Positions 1-12,448 of a DNA stretch of 59,526 bases are shown here, piece by piece. Each line of letters starts with the position of its first letter. Position 1 is the first letter of the stretch. Source of the DNA: Dechloromonas sp. Dech2017 (GTDB lineage Bacteria > Pseudomonadota > Gammaproteobacteria > Burkholderiales > Rhodocyclaceae); the NCBI GenBank assembly GCA_009469585.1, contig SSXW01000025.1, forward strand, positions 1 to 59,526, in the 5' to 3' direction. The translations under genes and the position numbers were made by a program. The notes below the pieces were generated by a model. It searched no databases. It was not told the DNA's origin and saw only the letters and a list, made by a program, of their open reading frames with translations.

Positions 1-128
1 ACGGCGATTTCGTCGAAGGGGTTCATGCTCATCTTGACGTTGGCCAGGTCGACACCCGTCCCGTCCGCTTTCACCCGGACCTTCACGTTGTAGTCAATCA
101 CCCGTTTTACGGGAACGAGAATTTTCAT
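1..128 (-). CDS. etfB: Electron transfer flavoprotein beta subunit, 5' end only
   Basis: The first 42 codons of a minus-strand gene that runs off the left edge. The product opens [20 protein letters not shown] and continues to NPFDEIAV, the typical N-terminus of EtfB, including the ADP-binding NPFDEIA stretch. EtfB pairs with EtfA to carry electrons from acyl-CoA dehydrogenases to the quinone pool. The ATG at 128 is preceded by a good AAGGAG Shine-Dalgarno. It lies downstream of an acyl-CoA synthetase on the same strand, which fits fatty-acid oxidation, but a terminator-like hairpin separates the two. Confidence 0.93.
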   Translation of the reverse strand, partial: MKILVPVKRVIDYNVKVRVKADGTGVDLANVKMSMNPFDEIA

Positions 129-151
129 TTTGTCTCCTTTTCGGGACGCAA

Positions 152-182
152 AAAGTCCCCTACCGGCAGCGAGCCGGCAGGG
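152..182 (-). terminator. Intrinsic terminator after the acyl-CoA synthetase
   Basis: On the minus strand, 12 bases after the stop codon, a stem CCCTGCCGGC / GCCGGTAGGG (173-182 with 158-167, one mismatch) closes a short loop. It is followed by GGAC and a run of five T (152-156). It separates the acyl-CoA synthetase from etfB. Confidence 0.6.
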
Positions 183-194
183 AAAACGCAAGGA

Positions 195-1832
195 TTACTC
201 GATGGCGAGCGCCGAATTGGCGTGCTGGCGCAGGACGTACTTCTGGATCTTGCCGGTGGAGGTCTTGGGCAATTCGCCGAACACCACCTGCTTGGGCACC
301 TTGAAGCGGGCCAGATGGGCGCGGCAATGCTCGATGATCTCGGCTTCGGTGCATTGCACATCGGCCTTCAGCTCGATGAAGGCAGCCGGCACTTCGCCCC
401 ACTTCTCGTCCGGCTTGGCGACGACGGCGGCGGCGATCACGGCCGGGTGGCGATAAAGCACGTCCTCGACTTCCAGCGACGAAATGTTCTCGCCGCCAGA
501 GATGATGATGTCCTTGGAGCGGTCCTTGATCTTGACGTAGCCGTCGCTATGCACCACGGCCAGGTCGCCGGTGTGGAACCAGCCGCCGGCGAAGGCTTCC
601 TCGGTCGCCTTGGGATTCTTCAGGTAACCCTTCATGACCAGGTTGCCGCGGAACATGATTTCGCCCATCGTCTCGCCGTCCCAGGGCACCGGCTCGAGCG
701 ACACCGGATCGAGCACGGTGATCGCTTCCTGCATGTGGTAACGCACGCCCTGACGGCCGTTGCGCGCGGCGCGCAGGTCGATCGGCAGCTTGTCCCATTC
801 CGGGTGCTTGGCGCAGACCGAGGCCGGGCCGTAGGTTTCGGTCAGGCCGTAGACGTGGGTGATGTTGAAACCCATCTTCTCGCAGCCTTCGATGATCGCG
901 GCTGGGGGCGCGGCGCCGGCGATCAAGCCGTTGACCTGATGTTCGATACCTTCCTTCAGTGCGGCCGGAGCGTTGATCATCATGCCGTACACGATGGGCG
1001 CGCCGCACATGTGGCTGACCTTGTGCGCCTTGATCAGGCCGAAGATCAGCGCCGGATCGACCTTGCGCAAACAAACGCTGGTGCCGGCATTGGCCGCCAG
1101 CGTCCAGGGGAAGCACCAGCCGTTGCAATGGAACATCGGCAGCGTCCACAGGTAGACCGAATGCGGCGCCATGCCCCAGGAAATGATGTTCGACGCCGAA
1201 TTCAGGTAGGCGCCACGATGGTGATAGACGACGCCCTTCGGGTTACCGGTGGTGCCCGAGGTGTAGTTCAGCGCGATGGCATCCCACTCGCTTTCCGGCA
1301 GTTGCCAGGCGAAATCGGGATCACCTTCGTTGAGCAGCGCTTCGTAATCCTTCTCGCCAATGCGTTCGGCGTTCGGGTAGTCGGCATCGACAATGTCGAT
1401 GACCAGCGGCTTCGGACCTTCGAGCAGAGCCAAGGCGGCCTTGATGGTCGGCAGGAATTCCGGATCGGTGATCAGCACCTTGGCTTCGCCGTGGCCGAGC
1501 ATGAAGGCGATGGCTTCGGCATCGAGGCGGGTGTTCAGCGTATTGAGCACGGCGCCGATCATCGGCACGCCGAAGTGGCACTCGAACATCGGGGCGCTGT
1601 TGGGCAGCATGACGGCGACCGTATCGCCCTTGCCGATGCCGCGGTTTTTCAGCGCCGAGGCCAGCTGGCGGCAGCGGTCGTAGCTCTCGCGCCAGGTATA
1701 TTGGCGATCACCTTCGATGACCGAAATGCGCTTCGGGTAGATGAAGGCGGAACGCTCGAGGAAGCTGAGCGGGGACAGCGAAACATAGTTGGCCGGGTTC
1801 TGCTCCAGCCCGACGGAATAGGGGTTTACCAC
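195..1832 (-). CDS. AMP-forming acyl-CoA synthetase (medium/long-chain type)
   Basis: A 545-residue member of the ANL (acyl-adenylate-forming) superfamily. It activates a carboxylic acid with ATP and CoA. Visible motifs: the P-loop-like [11 protein letters not shown] at residues 190-200, VYGLTETYG for adenylate binding, [10 protein letters not shown] with the AMP-ribose Asp, the hinge [13 protein letters not shown], and the C-terminal [11 protein letters not shown] with the catalytic Lys. Length and motifs are complete. The closest family by eye is the AlkK-like fatty-acyl-CoA synthase group, but the chain length of the substrate cannot be read from sequence. The gene sits upstream of etfB and diverges from a hybrid kinase; a palindrome in the shared upstream region could be its operator. 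Confidence 0.88.
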   Translation of the reverse strand: MVNPYSVGLEQNPANYVSLSPLSFLERSAFIYPKRISVIEGDRQYTWRESYDRCRQLASALKNRGIGKGDTVAVMLPNSAPMFECHFGVPMIGAVLNTLNTRLDAEAIAFMLGHGEAKVLITDPEFLPTIKAALALLEGPKPLVIDIVDADYPNAERIGEKDYEALLNEGDPDFAWQLPESEWDAIALNYTSGTTGNPKGVVYHHRGAYLNSASNIISWGMAPHSVYLWTLPMFHCNGWCFPWTLAANAGTSVCLRKVDPALIFGLIKAHKVSHMCGAPIVYGMMINAPAALKEGIEHQVNGLIAGAAPPAAIIEGCEKMGFNITHVYGLTETYGPASVCAKHPEWDKLPIDLRAARNGRQGVRYHMQEAITVLDPVSLEPVPWDGETMGEIMFRGNLVMKGYLKNPKATEEAFAGGWFHTGDLAVVHSDGYVKIKDRSKDIIISGGENISSLEVEDVLYRHPAVIAAAVVAKPDEKWGEVPAAFIELKADVQCTEAEIIEHCRAHLARFKVPKQVVFGELPKTSTGKIQKYVLRQHANSALAIE

Positions 1833-1937
1833 GGGTTATCTCCTCACGATTGCTTGCCGAGTGCTGTTCTCGAAGGGGCAATTTGCTTTTGTTTTTCATG
1901 AGGATGACAAAACACTCTTGCACAACTATTGGCAGAA

Positions 1938-1954
1938 TGTAACGAATGGTTACA
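1938..1954. promoter_or_regulatory. Palindromic candidate operator between acyl-CoA synthetase and hybrid kinase
   Basis: A perfect inverted repeat TGTAAC-N5-GTTACA lies in the 161-bp divergent intergenic region, about 105 bp upstream of the acyl-CoA synthetase ATG and 40 bp before the kinase ATG. Its size and symmetry suit a dimeric repressor of TetR or GntR type. It matches neither the CRP (TGTGA) nor FNR (TTGAT) half-site. The regulator is unknown. Confidence 0.4.
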
Positions 1955-1993
1955 TCGAGGATTCCGGCCCGGGGTCTGCACTAGAATCGCCGC

Positions 1994-4048
1994 ATGCAGC
2001 CTGCCGATACACCGCCCGCCCCCGCCCCGCGCCATGAAATGCTGCAGGCCGGACTGGACCTGCTCGACCAGGGCCTGACCGTCTTCGACGGCGACCTGCG
2101 GCTGGTGGCGTGGAATCGTCCCTTTCTCCGGCTGCTCGATTTTCCCGACCAGTTGGCCCATGTCGGCGCGCCGTTCGAGAACTTCATCCGCTACAACGCG
2201 GCGCGCGGCGAATACGGCCCGGGCGATGTCGATGCGCTGGTCGCCGAACGGGTCGCCGCGGCCGGCCATTTCGCCTCGCACATCAGCGAGCGCCGGCGGC
2301 CCGATGGCCGGGTCCTGCTGCTGCGCGGCGAGCCGCTGCCGGGCGGCGGTTTCGTCACGCTGTACAGCGACGTCACCGAACAACGCTACATCGAGAACCT
2401 GACCGAGCACCAGAACATCCAGCTCGACGAGCGGGTGCGCCGGCGCACCGCCCAGCTCGAAAACGCCAACGCCAACCTGCGCCGGGCCAGCAAGGAAAAC
2501 GAGCGCATCGCCGGCGCCCTGCGGCGCAGCGAGGAGCGCCTGCGCCTGATCAACGACACCGTGCCCATCCTGATCGGCTACGTGGACGACAAGGAGGTCT
2601 ACCAGTACGCCAACAAGGGCTATTCCGACTGGTACGGACACCCGGAAGGCGCCGTCACCGGGCGCGCCGTGCCCGACGTCATCGGCCCCCACGTCTATGG
2701 CCAGGTGCGCGATTCGGTGCGCAAGGCGCTGGCCGGCCAGCAGGTGACCTACGAGTACCAGATGGAGCGCCGCGGCCAGACCGTCTTCGCGCGCAGCACG
2801 CTGGTCCCCGAAATCACCGCCGAGGGGCGGACGCTGGGCTTCTTCGTCTTCTCGCACGACATCACCGAGCAGAAGCGGATGCAGGCCGCCCTCGTCCAGG
2901 CCCAGAAAATGGAGGCCATCGGCCAGTTGACCGGCGGCCTGGCCCACGATTTCAACAACCTGCTGACCGTCATCATCGGCAACCTGGCGGCGCTCCAGGA
3001 TCACCGGGCCGACGATCCGGCGGTCAACGAATTCGTCGAGCCGGCCCTGCAGTCGGCGCGGCGCGGCGTGCAGCTGATCAAGCGCCTGCTCACCTTCTCG
3101 CGCCAGCAGCCGTTGGCCCCGGAGGCGGTGGACATCGGCCGCCTGATCGGCAACCTGGCCCGCCTGGTGCGCCGCACGCTGCCGGAAAACATCGCCGTGT
3201 CGACCGACCTGGCCGGCGCCGACATCCACGCCCTGGTCGACCCCGGCCAGCTCGAAAGCGCCCTGCTCAACTTCGCCCTCAATGCCCGCGACGCCATGCC
3301 TGACGGCGGCCAGCTGCACATCGCCGCCCGCGCCGTCGAACTAAGCAGCGAGGCGGCCGGCTTCGACGTGCTGCCCGGCCGCTACGCCCTGATCGAAGTC
3401 GCCGACAACGGCTGCGGCATGAGCCCGGAAACCCTGGCCCGGGCCTGCGAACCCTTTTTCACCACCAAGCGCCTCGGCCTGGGCAGCGGCCTCGGGCTGG
3501 CCATGGCCCACGGCTTCGTCCGCCAGTCGGGCGGAGGGCTGGCCCTGCACAGCCAGCCCGAACAGGGCACCACGGTGCTCGTCGTGCTGCCGCTGACCCG
3601 GCCCGAAGCCGACCGCGAGGCCGATGCCGAAGGCGCCGACGAAGCGCCCGAAGCGGCCGAAACGGCCGTCTCCCCGGCCGGCGGCGGCGAGCTGGTGCTG
3701 CTCGTCGACGACGATGCCAGCGTCCGTCGTGTCGTCCGCCAGCAACTGGTCGATCTCGGCCACCCGGTGATCGAGGCCGAGGACGCCGCCCAGGCCCTGG
3801 CCATGATCGACCAGATCGACGACATCGCCATCGTCGTCAGCGACATCCTGATGCCCGGCGGCATGGACGGCCGACAACTGGCCGGCGAGGTGCGCGCCCG
3901 CCGCCCGGCCACCCGCATCGTGCTGATCAGCGGCTACGCCGACGAAGCCGCGGCGGCCACCGCCAGCGACCTGCCGGTGCTGGCCAAGCCCTTCGACCGC
4001 CAGGACCTGGCCCGCGCCCTGCACCACCCTCACCGGGAAACGCCATGA
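1994..4048 (+). CDS. Hybrid sensor histidine kinase (PAS-PAS-HisKA-HATPase-REC)
   Basis: A 684-residue soluble hybrid kinase with no membrane segment. Order: a PAS-like domain of the PAS_7 type (about 16-130, containing VFDGDLRLVAWN and the C-terminal LYSDVTEQR), a helical linker likely to form a coiled coil (about 131-180), a second PAS (about 185-300, ending SHDITEQKR), HisKA with phospho-His at 318 in GGLAHDFNNLL, HATPase_c with the N box FALNARDAMPDGG and G boxes VADNGCGM and GLGSGLGLA, then a receiver domain with VLLVDDDASV and phospho-acceptor VVSDILMPGG. The input signal is unknown but cytoplasmic. Its stop overlaps the start of the next gene by ATGA, so it is probably translated together with the OmpR-type regulator, its likely partner. 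Confidence 0.92.
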   Translation: MQPADTPPAPAPRHEMLQAGLDLLDQGLTVFDGDLRLVAWNRPFLRLLDFPDQLAHVGAPFENFIRYNAARGEYGPGDVDALVAERVAAAGHFASHISERRRPDGRVLLLRGEPLPGGGFVTLYSDVTEQRYIENLTEHQNIQLDERVRRRTAQLENANANLRRASKENERIAGALRRSEERLRLINDTVPILIGYVDDKEVYQYANKGYSDWYGHPEGAVTGRAVPDVIGPHVYGQVRDSVRKALAGQQVTYEYQMERRGQTVFARSTLVPEITAEGRTLGFFVFSHDITEQKRMQAALVQAQKMEAIGQLTGGLAHDFNNLLTVIIGNLAALQDHRADDPAVNEFVEPALQSARRGVQLIKRLLTFSRQQPLAPEAVDIGRLIGNLARLVRRTLPENIAVSTDLAGADIHALVDPGQLESALLNFALNARDAMPDGGQLHIAARAVELSSEAAGFDVLPGRYALIEVADNGCGMSPETLARACEPFFTTKRLGLGSGLGLAMAHGFVRQSGGGLALHSQPEQGTTVLVVLPLTRPEADREADAEGADEAPEAAETAVSPAGGGELVLLVDDDASVRRVVRQQLVDLGHPVIEAEDAAQALAMIDQIDDIAIVVSDILMPGGMDGRQLAGEVRARRPATRIVLISGYADEAAAATASDLPVLAKPFDRQDLARALHHPHRETP

Positions 4049-4773
4049 AAGAAACCGAATCCGCCAAGCTGATCGCCATCGTCGAGGACGATCCGGATGT
4101 CGCCAAAATCATCGAGCAGGTGCTCGCCGACTTCGGCTTCCACACCGCCTGGTGCCGCAGCGCCGGCGACCTGCTGCGCCGCCTGCGCACCCTGTCCCCC
4201 GACCTGTGCATCATCGACCTCGGCCTGCCCGACATGGATGGCATCGAGGTCATGCAGCGGGTGCGCGCCCAGTCGGCCTGCGGCATCGTCATCCTGACCG
4301 GCCGGGCCCATGTCAGCGACCGCGTCATGGGCCTCGAACTGGGCGCCGACGACTACGTACTCAAGCCCTTCGAGCCGCGCGAACTGGTCGCCCGCGTGCG
4401 CAGCATCCTGCGCCGGCGCGAGGCCGGCGAAAGCCAGGCCCGGCTGATCGCCGAATTCGCCGGCTGGCGCTTCAATCTCGGCAACAACACGCTGGTTTCG
4501 CCAAATGGCGCCGAACACGCGCTGAGCACGGCCGAGGCTGACCTGCTCAAGGTCTTCGTCAGCAACCCCAACCGCATCCTGCAGCGGGAAAAGCTGATGG
4601 GGGCGCGCGACCTGGCGCCAACCGACCGCGCCATCGACGTCCGCATCTCGCGCCTGCGCCGCAAACTGGAGCCCGATCCGCAAAGCCCGGCCTTCATCAA
4701 GACGGTGTACGGCGCCGGCTACCTCTTCCTGGCCACCGTCAGCTGGGCGGGCGACAGTACCGCCGAGCGCTGA
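4045..4773 (+). CDS. OmpR/PhoB-family response regulator
   Basis: A 242-residue two-domain regulator. The receiver (about 1-125) opens LIAIVEDDPDVAKI, has the phospho-acceptor Asp58 in IIDLGLPDMDG, the switch Thr in IVILTGRA and the Lys in YVLKPFEPRELVARV. The C-terminal winged helix (about 140-235) ends with the typical AIDVRISRLRRKLEPDP and IKTVYGAGYLF. It overlaps the upstream hybrid kinase by four bases, the layout of a cognate pair. Because that kinase carries its own receiver and no Hpt, phosphate may pass directly from its HisKA to either receiver. Target genes are not evident. Confidence 0.93.
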   Translation: MKETESAKLIAIVEDDPDVAKIIEQVLADFGFHTAWCRSAGDLLRRLRTLSPDLCIIDLGLPDMDGIEVMQRVRAQSACGIVILTGRAHVSDRVMGLELGADDYVLKPFEPRELVARVRSILRRREAGESQARLIAEFAGWRFNLGNNTLVSPNGAEHALSTAEADLLKVFVSNPNRILQREKLMGARDLAPTDRAIDVRISRLRRKLEPDPQSPAFIKTVYGAGYLFLATVSWAGDSTAER

Positions 4774-4805
4774 ACACGGGCCTGCCAGGCCCCGGGAACC
4801 CGGAG

Positions 4806-4848
4806 CAATCGCTGCGGTCGACGGCAAAAACCGGCCAAAATCAAAAAA
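4806..4848 (+). repeat. GTCGAC intergenic repeat, copy 1
   Basis: This copy reads GCAATCGCTGCGGTCGACGG followed by CAAAAACCGGCCAAAATC. It starts 33 bp after the response-regulator stop. It is one of six copies in the window of a roughly 40-bp element with the core GCGGTCGACGG, an A-run, then GGCCAAAA. Confidence 0.7.
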
Positions 4849-4997
4849 GCCCGAGATTCATCACAATTTCTCGAGGAGCGATGCAGTAAGATCGTCTCAA
4901 GGATGGCGGTTCCGGGGCGATTTCCAAGCCTGCGGTCTGCCTGGTTTTGGCAAATGAACGAAAGGCGACACCGGCTGGATTTTCCGGGCACTAGGCC

Positions 4998-8660
<3,663 letters not shown>

Positions 8661-8663
8661 GCC

Positions 8664-8733
8664 GGTCGACTGGCGACAACAAAAAAGGGCCGTTTTGGCC
8701 CTTTTTTCCGTCGACCGCGGGAATCTCCCGGCG
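8664..8733. repeat. GTCGAC intergenic repeat, copy 2, arranged head-to-head around a terminator
   Basis: On the minus strand, downstream of the EF-G-like gene, GATTCCCGCGGTCGACGG is followed by AAAAAAGGGCCAAAA. On the plus strand, just after the kinase stop, a weaker half GGTCGACTGGCGACAAC runs into the same A-run. The region is thus nearly symmetric, between two convergent genes. Confidence 0.65.
8681..8707. terminator. Bidirectional intrinsic terminator between convergent genes
   Basis: A perfect 11-bp stem AAAAAAGGGCC / GGCCCTTTTTT with a GTTTT loop. It ends in T-runs on either strand, so it can terminate both the hybrid kinase (plus) and the EF-G-like gene (minus). Confidence 0.9.
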
Positions 8734-8743
8734 GCCCAGAAAA

Positions 8744-10792
8744 TTACTCGTCTTCGTCGTGCAGCTGGAACTTGCCGGCCAGCTGTTGCTGGACGTTGGG
8801 CGGCACCGCCGCATAGCGGGCGAACTCGACGGTGTAGCTGCCCTGGCCGCCGGTCAGCGACTTGAGCCGCGACTGGTAGTCGTTGAGCTCGGCCAGCGGC
8901 ACTTCGCCGCTGATCGCCGCCATGCCGTGGCCGCGCCCGTCGGTGCCGGTTATGTGGCCGCGGCGGCCGGCCAGGTCGCCGGTCAGGTCGCCGATGGCCG
9001 TCTCCGGGACGACGATGTCGATGTTCACGATGGGCTCGAGGACGATCGGCCGGGCGTTGCGGATGGCCTCGATCACCGCCTTGCGGCCGGCGATGGTGAA
9101 GGCGACCTCCTTGCCGTCGACGGCGTGGGTCTTGCCGTCGTAGACGGTGACCTTCAGGTCCTCGACCGGATAGCCGGCGACGACGCCGCCCTCCAGGCCC
9201 TGGCGGATGCCCTTCTCGACGGCGGCCATGAAGACGCCGGGGATGACGCCGCCCTTGACGGCATCGACGAATTCGAATCCCTCGCCGCGCCCGCGCGGTT
9301 CGATGCGCAGGTGCACCTCGCCGAACTGGCCGGCGCCGCCCGACTGCTTCTTGTGGCGGTACATGGCCTCGGCGCTGCCGGTGATGGTTTCGCGGTAGGG
9401 AATGCGCGGCGGCTTGGTGTCGACTTCCAGCTTGTACTGGCCGGCCATCTTGGCCAGCTTGGCCTTCAGGTGGATTTCGCCGAGGCCGCGGATCACCGTC
9501 TCGTTGCTGCTCGGGTGGCGCTCGACGAAGAAGGTCGGGTCTTCCATGGCCAGCTTGCCGAGGATGTCGAAGAGGCGCTGCTCGTCGCCCTTCTTCCGGG
9601 TTTCGACGGCCAGCCCGGCCATCGGCCGCGGGAATTCGAGGGGCACCAGGTGGATGTGGTCCTCGTCGTGCGAGTCGTGCAGCACGCAGTCGAATTCGAT
9701 CTCGTCGACCTTGGCGATGGCGCCGATGTCGCCCGGCAGCAGTTCGTCGACTTCGACCGTGTCCTTGCCCTGCAGTTGGTAGAGGTGGGCGACCTTGAAC
9801 GGCCGCTTGCCGTCGCCGACGAAGAGCTGCATATCCTTGCGAACGGTGCCCTGGTGCACGCGGAAGACGCCGATCTTGCCCATGTAGGGGTCGGCCACCA
9901 CCTTGAAGACGTGGGCCAGCACGTGCTTGCCGGCATCCGGCTCGGCCTGGAAGGGCTCGCTCCGGTCGCCCGGCTCGCCGCGATAGAAGGGCGGCGGGTT
10001 GCCTTCGGCCGGGTTGGGCGCCAGCGTCGCCAGCACGTGCAGCAGTTCCTTGATGCCGGCCCCCGTCTTGGCGGAGGTGAACAGGATGGGCACCAGGTGG
10101 CCCTCGCGCAGCGCCTTCTCGAAGGGGGCGTGGAGATCGGCGGCGCTCGGGTCGGCGCCGTCCTCCAGGTATTGGGCGAGGAGGTCCTCGTCCTCCTCGA
10201 CGATCTGGTCGATCAGCGCCCGGTGGGCGGCGGCGACCGACGCGAAATCGGCGTCGCCGGCCGCGTGCTCGAGCACTTCGACGACATCGGCGGCGCCGTG
10301 GGCCGGCAGGTCGAGCAGCATGCACTGCTTGCCGAAACGCTCGCGGATGTCGGCAACCAGGCCGGGCAGGTCGAGGTTGTCGGCGTCGATCTTGTTGATG
10401 ACAATCATCCGGCACAGCTTGCGCTCGGCGGCGTGGCGCATCATGCGCTCAGTGGTCAGCTCGATGCCGGCCTGGGCGTTGATGACGACCAGCGCCGTGT
10501 CCACCCCGGCCAGGGCGGCGATGGCCTGGCCGGCGAAATCGGGATAGCCCGGGGTGTCGAGCAGGTGGACGTGGGTGTCGTCGCAGCTGAAATTGACCAC
10601 GGCGGTATTCAGCGAGTGGCCGTCTTCCTTTTCCTGGGTATCGAAATCGGCGACCGTGCTGCCCTTGTCGACGCTCCCCTTGCTGCTGATGGCCCCGGTG
10701 GCGAAGAGCAGGGCCTCGGTCAGCGTGGTCTTGCCGGCGGCGCCATGGCCGACCAGGGCCACGGTGCGCAAGGTCTCGGTGGTGTATCTCAT
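8744..10792 (-). CDS. Elongation factor G-like GTPase (EF-G paralogue)
   Basis: A 682-residue translational GTPase with the EF-G domain order: G domain, domain II, then domains III-V. The P-loop is GHGAAGKT instead of the canonical GHIDAGKT. G3 is DTPGYPDF and G4 is NKID. The C-terminal half keeps EF-G stretches such as ETITGSAEAMYRHKKQSGGA and GVIPGVFMAAVEKG. I chose the ATG at 10792 (MRYTTETLRTVALVG) because it has a GGGAG Shine-Dalgarno and matches family N-termini; a longer frame extends upstream to 10855. The gene is isolated from any str operon, so it is probably the second EF-G (EF-G2 type), whose cellular role is poorly defined, rather than the main fusA. Confidence 0.85.
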   Translation of the reverse strand: MRYTTETLRTVALVGHGAAGKTTLTEALLFATGAISSKGSVDKGSTVADFDTQEKEDGHSLNTAVVNFSCDDTHVHLLDTPGYPDFAGQAIAALAGVDTALVVINAQAGIELTTERMMRHAAERKLCRMIVINKIDADNLDLPGLVADIRERFGKQCMLLDLPAHGAADVVEVLEHAAGDADFASVAAAHRALIDQIVEEDEDLLAQYLEDGADPSAADLHAPFEKALREGHLVPILFTSAKTGAGIKELLHVLATLAPNPAEGNPPPFYRGEPGDRSEPFQAEPDAGKHVLAHVFKVVADPYMGKIGVFRVHQGTVRKDMQLFVGDGKRPFKVAHLYQLQGKDTVEVDELLPGDIGAIAKVDEIEFDCVLHDSHDEDHIHLVPLEFPRPMAGLAVETRKKGDEQRLFDILGKLAMEDPTFFVERHPSSNETVIRGLGEIHLKAKLAKMAGQYKLEVDTKPPRIPYRETITGSAEAMYRHKKQSGGAGQFGEVHLRIEPRGRGEGFEFVDAVKGGVIPGVFMAAVEKGIRQGLEGGVVAGYPVEDLKVTVYDGKTHAVDGKEVAFTIAGRKAVIEAIRNARPIVLEPIVNIDIVVPETAIGDLTGDLAGRRGHITGTDGRGHGMAAISGEVPLAELNDYQSRLKSLTGGQGSYTVEFARYAAVPPNVQQQLAGKFQLHDEDE

Positions 10793-10912
10793 CGTTGTTC
10801 TCCCTCGACTTGTTGAACTAAGCAAAAGCCTGTGGCCGCCGGACGATCGACGCATGCACCCGGCCGGCCGCCGGATCTGGAGCGGGGTGACGGAGGGGTC
10901 GCTAGCCTCCCG

Positions 10913-12271
10913 TCACTTCCGGGTTTTCTGCGGCCGCGCCCAGCCGCTCAGCGACAGCTGCTTGGCCCGCGACACGGTCAGGGTGTCGGGCGGCGCATCC
11001 TTGGTCAGCGTCGTGCCAGCGCCCAGCGTGGCGCCGCGCCCGACACGCACCGGCGCCACCAGCTGGCTGTCGGAGCCGATGAAGACGTCGTCCTCGATCA
11101 CCGTCAGGTGCTTGTTGGCACCGTCGTAGTTGCAGGTGATGGTGCCGGCGCCGACATTGACCCGCTGGCCGATCTCGGCGTCGCCGATGTAGGCCAGGTG
11201 GTTGGCCTTGGACTGGGCGGCGATGCGGCTCTTCTTGACCTCGACGAAGTTGCCGATGTGCACCTCGGGGCCGAGCTCGGTGCCGGGGCGCAGGCGGGCA
11301 TAGGGGCCGAGCACGCCATCCGGGCCGATCACCGCGTCCTCGAAGTGGCAGAAGGCGGCGATGCGCGTGCCGGCGCCGACCGTGACGTTCTTCAGCACGC
11401 AGTAGGGGCCGACGTCGACGGCATCGCCCAGTTCGACCTGGCCTTCGAAGACGCAGCCGACGTCGATCGCCACGTCGCGGCCGTGGCGCAGCTCGCCGCG
11501 CACGTCGATCCGGGCCGGGTCGGCCAGGCGGACGCCGGCGACCAGCAACTGATCAGCCAGGTTACGCTGGTGCTGGCGCTCCAGCTCGGCCAGCTGGACC
11601 TTGCTGTTGACGCCGAGCACCTCCCACTCGCCTTGCGGCTGGGCGGTGCGCACCGGCAGGCCTTCGCCGACGGCGAGGCCGACGATGTCGGTCAGGTAGT
11701 ACTCGCCCTGGGCGTTGTTGTTTTTCAGACTGCCCAGCCATTCGGCCAGGCGGGCCGTCGGCATCGCCATGATGCCGGTGTTGACCTCGCGGATCGTCTT
11801 TTCCTCGGCGCTGGCGTCCTTTTCCTCGACGATGCGCACGACCTGGCCGGCCGCGTCGCGCACCATGCGGCCGTAGCCGGTGGGGTCGGCGAGATCGACG
11901 GTGAGCACGGCGAGGCCGTCCTTGCCGGCCTGCAGCAGGCGCTTCAGGGTCGCCGCCGTGGTCAGCGGCACATCGCCGTAGAGAACCAGGGTCTGGGCGG
12001 CATCGGCCAGTTGCGGCAGGGCCTGGGCGACGGCGTGGCCGGTGCCCAGCTGCTGCGCCTGCTCGGCCCAGCGGATGTCGTCGGCGGCCAGCGAGGCGCG
12101 CACGGCGTCGCCGCCGTGGCCGTAGACGACGATCAGCCTGGCCGGGTCCAGCGTGCGCGCCGTGTCGATGACGTGCTGGGCGAGCGCCTTGCCGGCCACC
12201 GGGTGCAGCACCTTGGGCAGGTTGGAGTGCATGCGCTTGCCCTGGCCGGCGGCGAGGATGACGATATTCAT
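10913..12271 (-). CDS. glmU: Bifunctional UDP-GlcNAc pyrophosphorylase / GlcN-1-P acetyltransferase
   Basis: A 452-residue GlmU (about 456 in E. coli). It acetylates glucosamine-1-P and then uridylylates it to UDP-GlcNAc, the precursor of peptidoglycan and LPS. The N-terminal nucleotidyltransferase half starts [16 protein letters not shown] (signature LAAGxGxRM) and contains YGDVPLT. The C-terminal left-handed beta-helix shows hexapeptide repeats, with the acetyltransferase region [20 protein letters not shown] and the [14 protein letters not shown] loop. I place the start at the ATG at 12271, not at an upstream GTG at 12412, because the signature must lie at the N-terminus. The gene is transcribed alone between the EF-G-like gene and gltD. 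Confidence 0.96.
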   Translation of the reverse strand: MNIVILAAGQGKRMHSNLPKVLHPVAGKALAQHVIDTARTLDPARLIVVYGHGGDAVRASLAADDIRWAEQAQQLGTGHAVAQALPQLADAAQTLVLYGDVPLTTAATLKRLLQAGKDGLAVLTVDLADPTGYGRMVRDAAGQVVRIVEEKDASAEEKTIREVNTGIMAMPTARLAEWLGSLKNNNAQGEYYLTDIVGLAVGEGLPVRTAQPQGEWEVLGVNSKVQLAELERQHQRNLADQLLVAGVRLADPARIDVRGELRHGRDVAIDVGCVFEGQVELGDAVDVGPYCVLKNVTVGAGTRIAAFCHFEDAVIGPDGVLGPYARLRPGTELGPEVHIGNFVEVKKSRIAAQSKANHLAYIGDAEIGQRVNVGAGTITCNYDGANKHLTVIEDDVFIGSDSQLVAPVRVGRGATLGAGTTLTKDAPPDTLTVSRAKQLSLSGWARPQKTRK

Positions 12272-12349
12272 GGCGATGGAATGGTGGATTGGCAATGAGC
12301 AATTCTCACACGATCGCCGGAGGCTGTCGAAGGCAAAATGCGCCCGGAC

Positions 12350-12391
12350 GGCCGATTGCCGCGGTCGACAGGAATTTCCGGCCAAATTCGA
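12350..12391 (+). repeat. GTCGAC intergenic repeat, copy 3
   Basis: The copy reads GGCCGATTGCCGCGGTCGAC followed by AGGAATTTCCGGCCAAATTC. It lies between the glmU start and the gltD terminator. It is more diverged than copies 1, 4 and 6 in the A-run segment. Confidence 0.6.
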
Positions 12392-12434
12392 AAAACAAAA
12401 AACCCCGCTCACCTTTCGGTGGGCGGGGCTTTTT
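12391..12434 (-). terminator. Intrinsic terminator of gltBD
   Basis: An 11-bp stem (12418-12428 with 12403-12413, one G-T wobble) closes a GAAA tetraloop on the minus strand. It is followed by a T-rich tract (complement of the A-run 12391-12402). It starts 20 bp after the gltD stop. Confidence 0.9.
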
Positions 12435-12448
12435 CGGCCGGGTGGCGT

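Noticed and set aside
1938..1954. CRP or FNR binding site
   Set aside because: Half-sites are TGTAAC/GTTACA with 5-bp spacing, not TGTGA-N6-TCACA or TTGAT-N4-ATCAA.
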